Assembly: GCA_902620465.1 (NCBI GenBank)
Contig: CACNIF010000004.1
Location: forward strand, 1 to 64,000
Direction: 5' to 3'
Source of the DNA: an uncultured Pelagibacteraceae bacterium
Lineage (GTDB): Bacteria; Pseudomonadota; Alphaproteobacteria; Pelagibacterales; Pelagibacteraceae
DNA length: 64,000 bases
Of the stretch, positions 1-9,325 are shown piece by piece. Below the pieces are notes generated by a model, which was not told where the DNA came from, did not search any database, and worked only from the letters and a program-made list of their open reading frames with translations. Both the position numbers and the translations under genes were made by a program. Each line of letters opens with the position of its first letter. Within the stretch, counting starts at the first letter, position 1.

Positions 1-217
1 TATTTGATTGTGAATAATCATTGAAAAAACTTAAATCGCTAATATTCTTTTTTATAATTTGACTAATATCTAAAAACTTCCAATCTTCTTGCTTTCTATT
101 TGGAAAACCGTTTTTTATAAAATTATTTAAAAAATTTTTTTTAAACTTAATTTCTTCACTAGAAAATTTTGAAGTTTTTACCAGTTTATCAAAATCTGAC
201 TGTAATTGATCGCTCAT
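1..217 (-). CDS. sufD: SufD, Fe-S cluster assembly protein (N-terminal part, cut by window edge)
   Basis: This is the first ~72 codons of a protein that starts with ATG at 217, directly after the sufC stop codon (TAA ending at 218). The translation begins MSDQLQSDFDKLV and contains PNRKQEDWKFLD, the 'R..EDWK' element typical of SufD N-termini. SufD partners SufB and SufC in the SufBC2D scaffold that builds Fe-S clusters in the cytosol. The call rests on this motif plus position as last visible gene of iscR-sufB-sufC-sufD. The core beta-helix domain lies outside the window. Confidence 0.85.
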   Translation of the reverse strand, partial: MSDQLQSDFDKLVKTSKFSSEEIKFKKNFLNNFIKNGFPNRKQEDWKFLDISQIIKKNISDLSFFNDYSQSN

Positions 218-952
218 TTAATTAAAACTTTCGTATCCTTTTTTCTCTAATTCAATTGCTAGTTCTGGGCCACCAGATCTAATTATTTTTCCATTCATTA
301 AGACATGAACAAAATCAGGTTTTATGTAATCTAGTAACCTTTGATAGTGAGTAATTATTAAAAAAGAATTATTTTTGTTTCTTAAAGTATTAACTCCATC
401 AGCTACTATTTTTAAAGCATCTATGTCTAAACCTGAGTCTGTCTCATCTAAAATAGATAATTTTGGAGCCAACATAGACATTTGTAAAATTTCATTCTTC
501 TTTTTTTCTCCACCTGAAAATCCAACATTTAATTGTCTGTTAAGTTTTTCCTCATCAAATTTTAATTCTTTAGCTTTTTGTTTAACAAGCTTTAAAAACT
601 CAATTGCATCTAATTCTTTTTCTCCACGTGCTTTTCTAATTGCGTTCAGTGATGTTTTTAAAAATATATTTGTATTTACTCCTGGAATTTCTAAAGGATA
701 TTGAAAAGCTAAAAATATTCCTTTATGCGCTCTTTCTTCTGTCTCAAGATCAAATAAATTTTTATTTTCAAATAAAATTTCACCTGATACCTCGTACCCT
801 TTTTTTCCTGATAGAATATTAGATAATGTGCTTTTTCCTGACCCGTTAGGACCCATAATTGCATGAACTTCGCCAGGATTTATATTTAAAGAAAATTCCT
901 TCAATATAGATTTATTTTCAACATTGGCATTTAAATTGTTTATTTTAAGCAT
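218..952 (-). CDS. sufC: SufC, ATPase of the SufBCD Fe-S assembly complex
   Basis: A 244-residue ABC-type ATPase without membrane segments. Walker A GPNGSGKST is at residues 34-42, the signature FSGGE at 145-149, and Walker B LSILDE at 165-170 followed by the D-loop. 'FSGGEKKKNE' and 'DETDSGLD' are SufC hallmarks that separate it from transporter ATPases. It powers cluster assembly on SufB/SufD. The ATG overlaps the sufB stop (TAATG) and sufD starts right after its own stop, so translation is probably coupled. Expression is expected to follow the iscR promoter upstream. Confidence 0.97.
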   Translation of the reverse strand: MLKINNLNANVENKSILKEFSLNINPGEVHAIMGPNGSGKSTLSNILSGKKGYEVSGEILFENKNLFDLETEERAHKGIFLAFQYPLEIPGVNTNIFLKTSLNAIRKARGEKELDAIEFLKLVKQKAKELKFDEEKLNRQLNVGFSGGEKKKNEILQMSMLAPKLSILDETDSGLDIDALKIVADGVNTLRNKNNSFLIITHYQRLLDYIKPDFVHVLMNGKIIRSGGPELAIELEKKGYESFN

Positions 953-2394
953 TAACCAACACTCCCCTCTAAGCTAATACCTACAAGCTTCTGAGCTTCC
1001 ACTGCAAACTCCATTGGTAATTGTTGTAGTACTTCTTTGCAAAAACCATTAACAATTAATCCTACAGCTTCCTCAGGATTAAGTCCTCTTTGTTGACAAT
1101 AATGTAATTGTTCTTCGCTAATTTTTGATGTTGTAGCTTCATGTGCAATATTTGAATCAAAATTTTTATTTTTTATATAGGGTACTGTGTGCGCACCACA
1201 CTTGTTACCCATTAATAAAGAATCACATTGTGTATAGTTACTAGAATTTTTAGCTTTTGAATTAATATCCACTAAACCTCTGTAAGTCATGTCTGAAAAT
1301 CCGGCGCTTATACCTTTGGAAATAATTTTACTTTTGGTATTTTTTCCTAGATGAATCATTTTTGTTCCAGTGTCTGCTTTTTGATGATTATTTGTGATTG
1401 CTATAGAATAAAATTCACCAATTGAATTATCACCTTTTAATATACAGCTTGGATATTTCCAGGTTATAGCTGAACCGGTTTCAACTTGTGTCCAAGAAAT
1501 TTTAGAATTTTTTCCCTTACATAAGCCTCTTTTAGTTACAAAATTATAAATTCCTCCCTTGCCGTTTTCATCGCCTGGATACCAATTCTGTACTGTTGAA
1601 TATTTTATTTCTGCATCGTCTAAGGCAATTAATTCTACATTCGCTGCATGTAATTGGTTTTCATCTCTCATTGGAGCAGTACATCCCTCGAGGTAACTTA
1701 CGTAACTGCCTTTATCAGCAATAATTAATGTTCTTTCGAACTGTCCTGTCTCTGATGCATTAATTCTAAAATAAGTCGATAGTTCCATTGGACACTTAAC
1801 ACCTTCAGGAATATAAACAAATGATCCATCTGTGAAAACAGCAGAATTTAGTGTGGCAAAGAAATGATCAGTAACTGGTATTACAGTTCCTAAATATTTT
1901 TTTACTAGATCCGGATGTTTTTGAATAGCCTCTGACATTGAACAAAAAATTATTCCATGTTTAGTCAATTCACCCTTAAAAGTAGTTGCTACTGAAACAG
2001 AGTCAAATACAGCATCGACAGCAATTCCGTTTAGTCTGGCTTGTTCTTGTAATGGAATCCCAAGTTTTTTATAAGTCTCTAAAAGTTTAGGGTCAAGTTC
2101 GTCTAAACTTTTTGGTTTGTCCTTCATACTTTTTGGTGCTGAGTAGTAATATAAGTCTTGATAATCAATTTTAGGGTATTTTGGTTTTTGCCAATTAGGT
2201 TCTTTTAAAAGTTTTAATCGTTCAAAAGCTTTTAATCTAAAGTCTAACATCCACTGTGGCTCTTTTTTTATATTAGAAATAAACTTTATTACGTCTTCAT
2301 TCAAACCTTTAGGAGCTTTGATATTTTCTATGTCAGTGGTAAAACCGTATTTATAATCTTTTAACTTTTCTATATCCTTTTCTCTAGTATCCAT
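952..2394 (-). CDS. sufB: SufB, Fe-S cluster scaffold subunit
   Basis: About 480 residues, the normal SufB length. The conserved C-terminal beta-helix core is present ([28 protein letters not shown]-type block, [12 protein letters not shown]), ending with the EGSVG tail typical of the family. SufB carries the nascent Fe-S cluster in SufBC2D. I chose ATG at 2394 rather than a TTG six bases upstream, because a GAGAAG ribosome site precedes it and the TTG overlaps the iscR stop. It is the second gene of the iscR-suf operon. No isc-type scaffold is adjacent, so Suf appears to be the main pathway here. Confidence 0.97.
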   Translation of the reverse strand: MDTREKDIEKLKDYKYGFTTDIENIKAPKGLNEDVIKFISNIKKEPQWMLDFRLKAFERLKLLKEPNWQKPKYPKIDYQDLYYYSAPKSMKDKPKSLDELDPKLLETYKKLGIPLQEQARLNGIAVDAVFDSVSVATTFKGELTKHGIIFCSMSEAIQKHPDLVKKYLGTVIPVTDHFFATLNSAVFTDGSFVYIPEGVKCPMELSTYFRINASETGQFERTLIIADKGSYVSYLEGCTAPMRDENQLHAANVELIALDDAEIKYSTVQNWYPGDENGKGGIYNFVTKRGLCKGKNSKISWTQVETGSAITWKYPSCILKGDNSIGEFYSIAITNNHQKADTGTKMIHLGKNTKSKIISKGISAGFSDMTYRGLVDINSKAKNSSNYTQCDSLLMGNKCGAHTVPYIKNKNFDSNIAHEATTSKISEEQLHYCQQRGLNPEEAVGLIVNGFCKEVLQQLPMEFAVEAQKLVGISLEGSVG

Positions 2395-2396
2395 TT

Positions 2397-2822
2397 TCAA
2401 ATTCTTCTCTCAGTATTATCTTTAATTAAATCTTCTAAACTTTTTTTCTCAAAAAAATCATTAATATGGTTTTCAAGCTCATCCCATAAATTATGAGTCA
2501 AACATTTTGTAAGTTTTCCATTACAGCCTTTTTTTGACTCTTTTTTGCACTGTACTGTCTTTACTTTTTCATCTACAGCATCAAAAATGTTAGTAAGTTT
2601 TATTTCATTGGCTTTTTTATTTAAAACATAGCCACCTTGATTTCCTCTAACACTTTGAACAATTGCTTTTTTTCTTAGTTTAGAAAAAATTTGTTCCAAA
2701 TAATCAAGGGAAATACCTTGTCTTAATGATATGTCTCTTAGAGATACTGGATTAATATCATTAAACTTTGCCAGGTCCACTAAAGCCATTACAGCATATC
2801 TGCCTTTAGATGTTAGTTTCAT
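2397..2822 (-). CDS. iscR: IscR-like Rrf2-family transcription regulator
   Basis: A 141-residue Rrf2-family winged-helix protein. Its start ([18 protein letters not shown]) and the recognition-helix region ([15 protein letters not shown]) match IscR. Three cysteines followed by a histidine (C-X7-C-X6-C-X2-H, around residues 92-111) correspond to the IscR [2Fe-2S] ligands, though spacing differs from the C-X5-C-X5-C-X2-H of E. coli. It leads the suf operon and likely senses Fe-S status and represses its own promoter, where a 15-bp palindrome lies (2855-2869). A RirA-like role is possible, since both are Rrf2 Fe-S regulators in alphaproteobacteria. Confidence 0.9.
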   Translation of the reverse strand: MKLTSKGRYAVMALVDLAKFNDINPVSLRDISLRQGISLDYLEQIFSKLRKKAIVQSVRGNQGGYVLNKKANEIKLTNIFDAVDEKVKTVQCKKESKKGCNGKLTKCLTHNLWDELENHINDFFEKKSLEDLIKDNTERRI

Positions 2823-2842
2823 AAGTCCTTATTTTTCAAGGA

Positions 2843-2870
2843 TATATATAAACCTGACTAAATTAGTCAA
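2843..2870 (-). promoter_or_regulatory. Candidate promoter of the iscR-suf operon
   Basis: On the minus strand a perfect -35 half (TTGACT, 2870-2865) is followed after 16 bases by TATATA (2848-2843), about 20 bases before the iscR ATG. The -35 lies inside the palindrome at 2855-2869, so binding there would block polymerase. Assigned by eye from sigma-70 consensus. Confidence 0.5.
2855..2869. promoter_or_regulatory. Palindromic operator candidate at the iscR promoter
   Basis: The 15 bases TGACTAAATTAGTCA form a perfect inverted repeat (TGACTAA/TTAGTCA) around a central A. It overlaps the -35 element and spacer of the iscR promoter, the geometry of an autorepressor site. Rrf2 regulators bind such AT-rich dyads, so IscR itself is the likely ligand. 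Which protein binds is inferred. Confidence 0.55.
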
Positions 2871-2932
2871 GTATCTGATAACAAAAAAAAATAACATTTT
2901 GTCACGCACATGTGATATGTCTAATTTTTTTT

Positions 2933-2947
2933 TGATAATAGTTATCA
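2933..2947. promoter_or_regulatory. Fur-box-like palindrome upstream of the alpha/beta hydrolase
   Basis: TGATAATAGTTATCA matches the classical 7-1-7 Fur consensus TGATAATnATTATCA at 13 of 14 defined positions. It ends ten bases before the ATG at 2957, so a bound regulator would sit over the transcription start or leader. Being next to the Fe-S assembly operon supports an iron link, but no Fur gene is in the window. Confidence 0.4.
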
Positions 2948-2956
2948 TTAACAATT

Positions 2957-3613
2957 ATGGATAATAAAATTTTAGAAATTTTTATTCCTGGTCCAGCTGG
3001 AAGACTCGAAGCTAAATATTTTAAAAGTAAAAAAAGTACCTCACCAATCGCATTAATATTACAACCACATCCCCAGTATGGAGGAACGATGAATAATAAA
3101 GTTGTTGTGGAAACTTTTCACTCTTTTATGGATAACAACTTCTCAGTTTGTCGTGTAAATTTTAGAGGTGTTGGAAAAAGTGATGGAGAATTTGATAATG
3201 GACAAGGTGAACTTGCTGATGCAGCTGCTGCATTAGATTGGCTAGAAAGAGAAAATTTTGATAATTCACAATGTTGGGTTTCTGGTTTTTCTTTTGGCTC
3301 ATTAATTGCAATGCAACTTTTAATGAGAAGACCAGAAATAAACAGATTTATTGCAATATCACCTCAGCCAAATGTTTATGATTTTTCTTTTTTATCACCC
3401 TGTCCTACATCTGGATTAATGGTTTATGGAAAAAAAGATGAACTTGTACCAGTTGATTATGTTAATGAATTAAATAAGAGACTGAGTAATCAAAAAGGTA
3501 TAAAGGTTGAATTTCAAGCTGTTCAAGATGCTAATCATTTTTTTTCGAAAAATGAGACCAATTTAGTTAAAGTTTTAGATAAATACATTAAAAAAGAGAC
3601 TGCTTTATATTAA
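2957..3613 (+). CDS. Alpha/beta hydrolase
   Basis: A 218-residue cytosolic alpha/beta-hydrolase. The nucleophile elbow G-F-S-F-G is at 110-114 (Ser112), the probable acid Asp161 lies in KKDELVP and the His194 in DANHFF, so the triad is complete. The N-terminal block LQPHPQYGGTMNNKVV and VNFRGVGKSDG identify the compact esterase-like family common in alphaproteobacteria (often annotated only as alpha/beta hydrolase). The substrate is unknown. It is divergent from iscR and convergent with anmK, whose stop overlaps its end by four bases. The Fur-like site just upstream hints at iron-dependent expression. Confidence 0.85.
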   Translation: MDNKILEIFIPGPAGRLEAKYFKSKKSTSPIALILQPHPQYGGTMNNKVVVETFHSFMDNNFSVCRVNFRGVGKSDGEFDNGQGELADAAAALDWLERENFDNSQCWVSGFSFGSLIAMQLLMRRPEINRFIAISPQPNVYDFSFLSPCPTSGLMVYGKKDELVPVDYVNELNKRLSNQKGIKVEFQAVQDANHFFSKNETNLVKVLDKYIKKETALY

Positions 3614-4773
3614 AAGTTCTTAACTATTTCACCTCCAGAAATTGGTTTTTTACATCCAGTTGTATTAGGAAAAGAAATTGGTAATTTCAAAATAGATCTT
3701 ATTGCAAGATATCCAAAAGCTTGAGACTCTACAAAGTCACCGTCAATGCCATACTCTTCAACAGGATAAAAGTTTATTTTTTTTGAGTCTTTAATAATAT
3801 CAAATGATCTTAAGATTGATTTCATTAAATATTTATTTTTTCTACCTCCACCACAAACCAAAAATATTGTATTTTTTTCTGAGTCTTTAAAATATTTTAG
3901 GGCTTTTGAAATTTGTGATGATGTAAAATCTGCTAATGTCGATGTTCCATCTTCTAAAGAAAGACCCTTTGCAAAAGATATATCAAAATCTTTTATATCT
4001 AATGAGTCTTTATAAGGTGGACCAATATTAAAATTTTCTAAAGCTTGATTTAGAATTAATTCATCTGTTTTGCCAATACTTGCTAGTGTTCCACCAATAT
4101 CATATTTCTTTTTTGATTTTTTTCTAACCCACTCATCTATCAAACAATTTCCTGGAGCTATATCACATGCTTTTATATAATCTTTTTTTTTATCTAATTC
4201 ATCCCATTTAACTGTTTGTGTAATATTTGAAATTCCTCCTATATTAACAAAATTAACAGAATAAGATTTATCAAATTTTTCTTTCAAATATTTATTTGCA
4301 ATTAAGTTATGAAAAATTGGTGTTAATGGAGCACCTTGACCTCCATTTTTTAGATCGTTTTGTCTAAAATTATAAACTACCTTTTTTTTTGTTAATTGTG
4401 ATAAAAGTTTCCCATCACCTAATTGTTTAGTAATTTTTTTTTTACTGTCGTGAAATATCGTTTGTCCGTGAAAACCTAATAGATCTACATCTATTTTATT
4501 ATTGTTTAAAATTTCCTTAACTATATTTGAGTGGAAGAGTGTAATTTCTCTTTCGATATCTTTAATTTCACTTTCATGTTTGATAAGGTGATCTGGAACT
4601 AAAATTTTTGCTCTAATATCAAGTATTTTTTGTCTTATTTTATCTCCATACTCAAAATACCTGTCAAATAAAGCTGAATATACTCGTTCACCATCAGACT
4701 TTATAATAGATGCATCTACTCCATCCATTGAAGTTCCACTCATTAATCCTAATGCTGTATATAACTTACCCAT
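3610..4773 (-). CDS. anmK: Anhydro-N-acetylmuramic acid kinase AnmK
   Basis: A 387-residue sugar kinase of the ASKHA fold. The N-terminal GLMSGTSMDGVDASI (9-23) is the AnmK signature, followed by LGFHGQTIFHD, NIGGISNIT and the C-terminal VCGGGRKN block. It phosphorylates and opens 1,6-anhydroMurNAc released during cell-wall turnover, giving MurNAc-6-phosphate. In many alphaproteobacteria anmK lies divergent from tyrS exactly as here, 47 bases apart. Length is normal and no key block is missing. It shows that peptidoglycan recycling is kept in this small genome. Confidence 0.95.
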   Translation of the reverse strand: MGKLYTALGLMSGTSMDGVDASIIKSDGERVYSALFDRYFEYGDKIRQKILDIRAKILVPDHLIKHESEIKDIEREITLFHSNIVKEILNNNKIDVDLLGFHGQTIFHDSKKKITKQLGDGKLLSQLTKKKVVYNFRQNDLKNGGQGAPLTPIFHNLIANKYLKEKFDKSYSVNFVNIGGISNITQTVKWDELDKKKDYIKACDIAPGNCLIDEWVRKKSKKKYDIGGTLASIGKTDELILNQALENFNIGPPYKDSLDIKDFDISFAKGLSLEDGTSTLADFTSSQISKALKYFKDSEKNTIFLVCGGGRKNKYLMKSILRSFDIIKDSKKINFYPVEEYGIDGDFVESQAFGYLAIRSILKLPISFPNTTGCKKPISGGEIVKNF

Positions 4774-4820
4774 TCTTATTTTTTTTTAAAAAAATTTGTA
4801 TATTGTAAGACTATAAGCTT

Positions 4821-6050
4821 ATGAATAAATTTTTAAAAGAATTTAAAGAAAGAGGTTTTTTTTATCAATGTACTAGTGAGAATGACCTCTCAGAGTTACT
4901 AGACAAGAAAAAAATTTCTGCATATATAGGTTTTGATTGCACTGCTGAAAGTCTTCATGTGGGTAGTTTACTTCAAATAATGTGTTTAAGGCTTCTTCAA
5001 AAGCATGGTCACAGACCAATAGTTTTATTAGGAGGGGGCACCACAAGAATTGGGGACCCATCTGGAAAAGATAAGACACGTAAATTACTATCTGAAAAAG
5101 AGATTTTAAAAAATTCAAAAAATATTAAAAAAATATTAGAAAAATTTTTAGATAAAAAAAATAAGAAAACAAAACCTATATTTGTGGATAATTATAAATG
5201 GTTAAAGAACCTTAATTATATTAATTTTTTAAGAAAAATTGGTAAACATTTCACTATAAATAAAATGCTTTCATTTGATAGTGTTAAGACACGTTTGGAC
5301 AGAGAGCAGTCATTGAGTTACATGGAATTCAATTATATGATACTTCAGGCATACGATTTTTTAGAATTAAACAATAAAGAAGATTGCATATTGCAAATAG
5401 GTGGGTCAGACCAGTGGGGAAATATAATTAATGGTGTTGATTTAATCAAAAAACATTCTGATAAAGAAGCTTTTGGTTTAACCACGCCATTAATTACTTT
5501 AGCAAGTGGAGCCAAAATGGGTAAAACTGCTAATGGCGCGGTTTGGCTTGATAAAAAATTTCTTTCACCATACGACTATTGGCAATTTTGGCGAAATACA
5601 GATGATAGAGATGTAAAAAAATTCTTAAAATTTTTCACGGATATTGAAACTGAAGAAATTGAAAATTTTAGTGACCAAAATGTAAATCAGTTAAAAATTT
5701 TACTTGCAAATAAAACAACTGAAATGCTTCATGGTAAAAAAGAGTCACAAAAATCAGAAAAAATCGCAAAAGAAGTATTTTCAGATAACTCTTCAGGTTC
5801 AAGTCTTCCGTCAATTAAATTAAGTAAAAGAATATTGAATGAAAATATAAATATTATTGATTTAGTTGTTTTGGCAAAATTTGAGCAATCAAAAAGTGAG
5901 GTGAGGAGATTGATTAAAGGAAAAGCAGTAAAAATAAATAATCATATTATTGAGGATGAAAAATTTATGATTTCAGATAAAATTTTTAAAAATAACTATA
6001 TTAAATTATCGATTGGAAAAAAAAGACATATTAGAATTCAATTGAGTTAA
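4821..6050 (+). CDS. tyrS: Tyrosyl-tRNA synthetase
   Basis: 409 residues, class I aminoacyl-tRNA synthetase. The HIGH-type motif is HVGSL (46-50), the KMSKS-type motif KMGKT (232-236), and the tyrosine pocket includes GGSDQWGN (194-201). A C-terminal S4-like RNA-binding domain follows from about residue 340 (SKSEVRRLIKGKAVKIN). It charges tRNA-Tyr. The last bases overlap the convergent stop of the AsmA-like gene. Nothing unusual is seen beyond Lys/Asn-rich drift from base composition. Confidence 0.97.
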   Translation: MNKFLKEFKERGFFYQCTSENDLSELLDKKKISAYIGFDCTAESLHVGSLLQIMCLRLLQKHGHRPIVLLGGGTTRIGDPSGKDKTRKLLSEKEILKNSKNIKKILEKFLDKKNKKTKPIFVDNYKWLKNLNYINFLRKIGKHFTINKMLSFDSVKTRLDREQSLSYMEFNYMILQAYDFLELNNKEDCILQIGGSDQWGNIINGVDLIKKHSDKEAFGLTTPLITLASGAKMGKTANGAVWLDKKFLSPYDYWQFWRNTDDRDVKKFLKFFTDIETEEIENFSDQNVNQLKILLANKTTEMLHGKKESQKSEKIAKEVFSDNSSGSSLPSIKLSKRILNENINIIDLVVLAKFEQSKSEVRRLIKGKAVKINNHIIEDEKFMISDKIFKNNYIKLSIGKKRHIRIQLS

Positions 6051-8233
6051 TTTTTTTTAATTTTTTCTAGAGTTCTTGTTATAAATCTTGGGGTTAAAGT
6101 CTTAATCGGATTAACAGATGTCTCTAAATTTTTAGGTGGACCTTTAACTTTAAAACTTACACCAAAAACACCCTCCCCAGTTTTCGAGCCAACTAATATT
6201 TTCCCCAAAACAGGGATAGTCCCTATTACTTTATTAATTGTAGTTGCTGGAACTAATGTTCCCCTCAAGCTTATCAACTTATCTTTTTCAACATACCCAT
6301 TCATCAATACAGATATCGCAGGTCCTATTGCATAGATTTCATTTATAGTCATTAACCTTTTTTTATTTTCAAACTTCATCTCAAATTCATCAAATCTTAT
6401 TCCCTCACCAGACAAAATATCGGCAATACCTTGTAAAGAAGCAAGAGTTAGTAATTTAGTTAAAGTAGGAAGTTCTTTTAACTTAAAATCATAGATTTTT
6501 AGAGTAGAATTCGCAACATCACCATCTTTAATACTGTAAAAGTCTAAAATCCCATCATCAAACCCTTTAATAAATTTATATTTTTTAACTATTGGTTTAG
6601 CAAAATCTAAAAATAAAGTAGTAATAGTTTTATTATCTTTCGTAATAACTGTAAATTTCATCTCTTTTTGGTTTGTAAAATCTCCTTTGAGATTTCCTTC
6701 AAACAATTTTTGTTTTTTAAATTTTAAATTACCGGATAAATTTTTTAAATTAAACTCGCTATCTAAACGAACATTTTTAATTTTTAAAATTAATTCAAAA
6801 TCTTCGTTAAAATAATCTTTATTCTCATCACCAACCAAAATATTTTCAATTAGGCTATCCCCATTGAAAGCACTGCCCTGTAGTACATATTTATTATTAG
6901 TTTTTTTTATGTTAAAAATATTTTGTTGACCTTGGATGTCTACATAATCAGCATTAATATTGTTAATACTTTTTATCTTAAATTTAGAGGAAAGTTGGAT
7001 ATTTTTTGCCTCAATAGTGTTTTTATTTTCATCGAGCCTAATCGAGTTTAGAAAAATTTTTTTTGTTGCGTCCCTATATCCATTAAATTTAATTTTTGTC
7101 TCATAATTTTGATCTTTTTCAAAGTTTAAGAAATTTATGATGAAAGGATCTTTATCTAATTTTATCAAACCCTCAAAATTTATTAATTGATTTTTTTTTT
7201 CAACTTTAAAATCAATATAATCTTTATTATTTTGCAGATAAATATCACCCTTTCCCTCAATATAAAGATTATTTTTATTATATTCTATTTTTAGATTATT
7301 ATTTTCAATGAAAATTTTATCATTAATTTTTGGGAAAACATTTTTTAATTTAAAATTGTTTGTTATTTGAAATTTTTTAATGTCAATATAAGAAAGTATA
7401 TACTCATTTGAAATTTTAAAATTTTTATCTAAATCGAATGAAAATTCATTTTTCGAGCCAAAAATTATTTTTTCAATACCCAAATCTGGGAAAATTTTTT
7501 CTTCAAACAAAGCAAGAGTTTTATTGTCCAACTCAACAATATTATTGTTGAGATTTCCTTTTAATGTATATCTTCTTTTAATTTTTTTTATATTTATTGT
7601 ATCTGATATAAAATTTATATCATTCAATATAAATTTACTATCTTGAATTTCTAAATTATCTTTTTCAACTTTAAATACAAAATTTAAATCATGTACTTTA
7701 TGATCTCTAAATAAACTTAATTTTGCATCTTTTACATATCCTTTTACAAAATAATTATTTTTTATATTGCCTTTATTATCAAAATTAATTTTCAAATCTG
7801 CTACAACAAAACCGTTAATTTGAAGAAGTTTTTCTAGAATTATTATTTTTGGGTTGTCATAAAAAGTTCTTGTAAATGATATTAAATCTTTAATATTTAT
7901 AGACTTAGTTGAAATATTGAGATTTTTAATCACAAATTCGTTTTTAAAAAAAGAAATTAATGATATTTTAGTTTTAATACTTTCAGTTTCTAAGACCTTT
8001 TTTTTATTTTTAATTTTCGAGCCTAAAATTTTTACATTTATTTTTAATTTTAATGGGTTAAGCTTTAAGTTTACTTGCTTTAGTTCAAGGTCGAGATTCT
8101 TATTTATACTTGTTAATTTACTTTTTATTTGATTGTTAAATTGATCTGTTTCAATGCCTACCAAACTAAAATAAGTTAAAAATATAATTATAACTAAGGT
8201 AAATATTATTGTAATTTTTAAAATTATTTTCAT
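6047..8233 (-). CDS. AsmA-like inner-membrane-anchored protein (DUF3971-type, YhdP-related)
   Basis: 728 residues with one N-terminal membrane segment (about 5-25) and a long beta-strand-rich periplasmic body. The C-terminal region (ASLQGIADILSGEGI, NGYVEKDKLISLRGTLVP, GVFGVSFKVKGP) is the AsmA-like C-terminal domain of alphaproteobacterial DUF3971 proteins. Members of the AsmA/TamB/YhdP group are thought to form bridges carrying phospholipid between the membranes. The start codon overlaps the prfB stop (ATGA), so it is probably co-transcribed after PBP1A and prfB, both envelope or core genes. The lipid-transport role is by family analogy. Confidence 0.8.
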   Translation of the reverse strand: MKIILKITIIFTLVIIIFLTYFSLVGIETDQFNNQIKSKLTSINKNLDLELKQVNLKLNPLKLKINVKILGSKIKNKKKVLETESIKTKISLISFFKNEFVIKNLNISTKSINIKDLISFTRTFYDNPKIIILEKLLQINGFVVADLKINFDNKGNIKNNYFVKGYVKDAKLSLFRDHKVHDLNFVFKVEKDNLEIQDSKFILNDINFISDTINIKKIKRRYTLKGNLNNNIVELDNKTLALFEEKIFPDLGIEKIIFGSKNEFSFDLDKNFKISNEYILSYIDIKKFQITNNFKLKNVFPKINDKIFIENNNLKIEYNKNNLYIEGKGDIYLQNNKDYIDFKVEKKNQLINFEGLIKLDKDPFIINFLNFEKDQNYETKIKFNGYRDATKKIFLNSIRLDENKNTIEAKNIQLSSKFKIKSINNINADYVDIQGQQNIFNIKKTNNKYVLQGSAFNGDSLIENILVGDENKDYFNEDFELILKIKNVRLDSEFNLKNLSGNLKFKKQKLFEGNLKGDFTNQKEMKFTVITKDNKTITTLFLDFAKPIVKKYKFIKGFDDGILDFYSIKDGDVANSTLKIYDFKLKELPTLTKLLTLASLQGIADILSGEGIRFDEFEMKFENKKRLMTINEIYAIGPAISVLMNGYVEKDKLISLRGTLVPATTINKVIGTIPVLGKILVGSKTGEGVFGVSFKVKGPPKNLETSVNPIKTLTPRFITRTLEKIKKN

Positions 8234-9325
8234 ATATCTTGATACATTGATTTCTCAAGAAACTGATCAATATCTCCGTTTAACACTTTATCTGGATCTG
8301 AACTTTCATGATTTGACCTGTTGTCCTTAACAAGTCTATAAGGTTGTAAAACATAAGATCTAATCTGATGACCCCATCCAATTTCTGATTTTGTAGATTC
8401 ATGACTTTGATTTTCTTTTTCTTTTTTTTTTATTTCAAAATCATAAAGTCTTGCTTTAAGCATATTTAAACATGTTTCTTTATTTTTATGTTGAGATCTC
8501 TCATTTTGGCACTGAACAACAATTTTTGTAGGTAAATGAGTAATTCTTACAGCGCTATCTGTGGTATTAACATGTTGTCCGCCTGCTCCACTTGAACGAT
8601 AAGTATCAATTCTTAAATCTTTATCCAATATTTCTATATTGATGTTTTCATCTACGACTGGATAAACCCAAACACTTGCGAAACTTGTGTGTCTTCTAGC
8701 ACCAGAGTCAAATGGCGAGATTCTGACCAGTCTATGAATACCTGACTCTTTTTTTAACCAACCAAAAATATAATCTCCCTCAATTTTAATTGTAGATGAT
8801 TTAATTCCAGCCTCATCACCTTTGTGTTCACTAATCAAACTTGACTTAAATTTTTTTTGAACAGACCATTTTAGATACATTCTTCTCAACATTTCTGCCC
8901 AATCTTGACTCTCTGTACCACCCGCACCTGCATGAATCTCTATATAACAATCAAAGGAGTCTGCCTCTCTTGATAAAAAACATCTTATCTCATTTTTTTT
9001 TACTAATTCTTTTAAACCTTTAATATTTTTTAATAATTCATTTTGAAAATTTGTGTTTCTTTCTTCGATAGCTAATTTATTTAGTTCATCAAAGTCTTTT
9101 AAATTATTGATAGATTTTTCGTAAGAACTTACTAATTCTTCATACAATTTTTTTTCTTTGATAACTTTCTGAGAGTTTGATTTATCTTTCCAAAAATTTA
9201 CATCAAGTATTTTTTTGTTATGAATTTCTAATTTTTTATAGATATCATTCTTTTCAAAGATACTCCTTCACTCTTCGATTAATCTTTTCAATATCTCTTT
9301 TAAAATCTAAGTATTTTGAATCCAT
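8230..9325 (-). CDS. prfB: Peptide chain release factor 2, expressed by +1 programmed frameshift
   Basis: The gene needs a frameshift. A 23-codon leader frame starts at ATG 9325 and ends ...EYL at CTT 9259-9257 before an in-frame TGA (9256-9254). Skipping one T joins it to the main frame (9255 to 8230), giving 364 residues, the usual RF2 length. The SPF tripeptide anticodon falls at 203-205 and GGQ at 248-250, within two residues of E. coli RF2. RF2 releases peptides at UAA and UGA; low RF2 makes ribosomes stall on the UGA and shift, so it controls its own level. Its ATG overlaps the PBP1A stop (TAATG). Confidence 0.96.
9254..9268 (-). promoter_or_regulatory. prfB programmed +1 frameshift site
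   Basis: Read on the minus strand: AAGGAG TAT CTT TGA. This keeps all parts of the E. coli RF2 element: a Shine-Dalgarno-like AAGGAG, a three-base spacer TAT, the slippery CTT codon and the in-frame TGA followed by A. The anti-SD contact and weak stop push the ribosome one base forward. Confidence 0.93.

Noticed and set aside
375..822. Open frames antisense to sufC and many similar short frames antisense to other genes
   Set aside because: They mirror strong protein-coding genes on the other strand, have composition typical of shadow frames and show no family motif.
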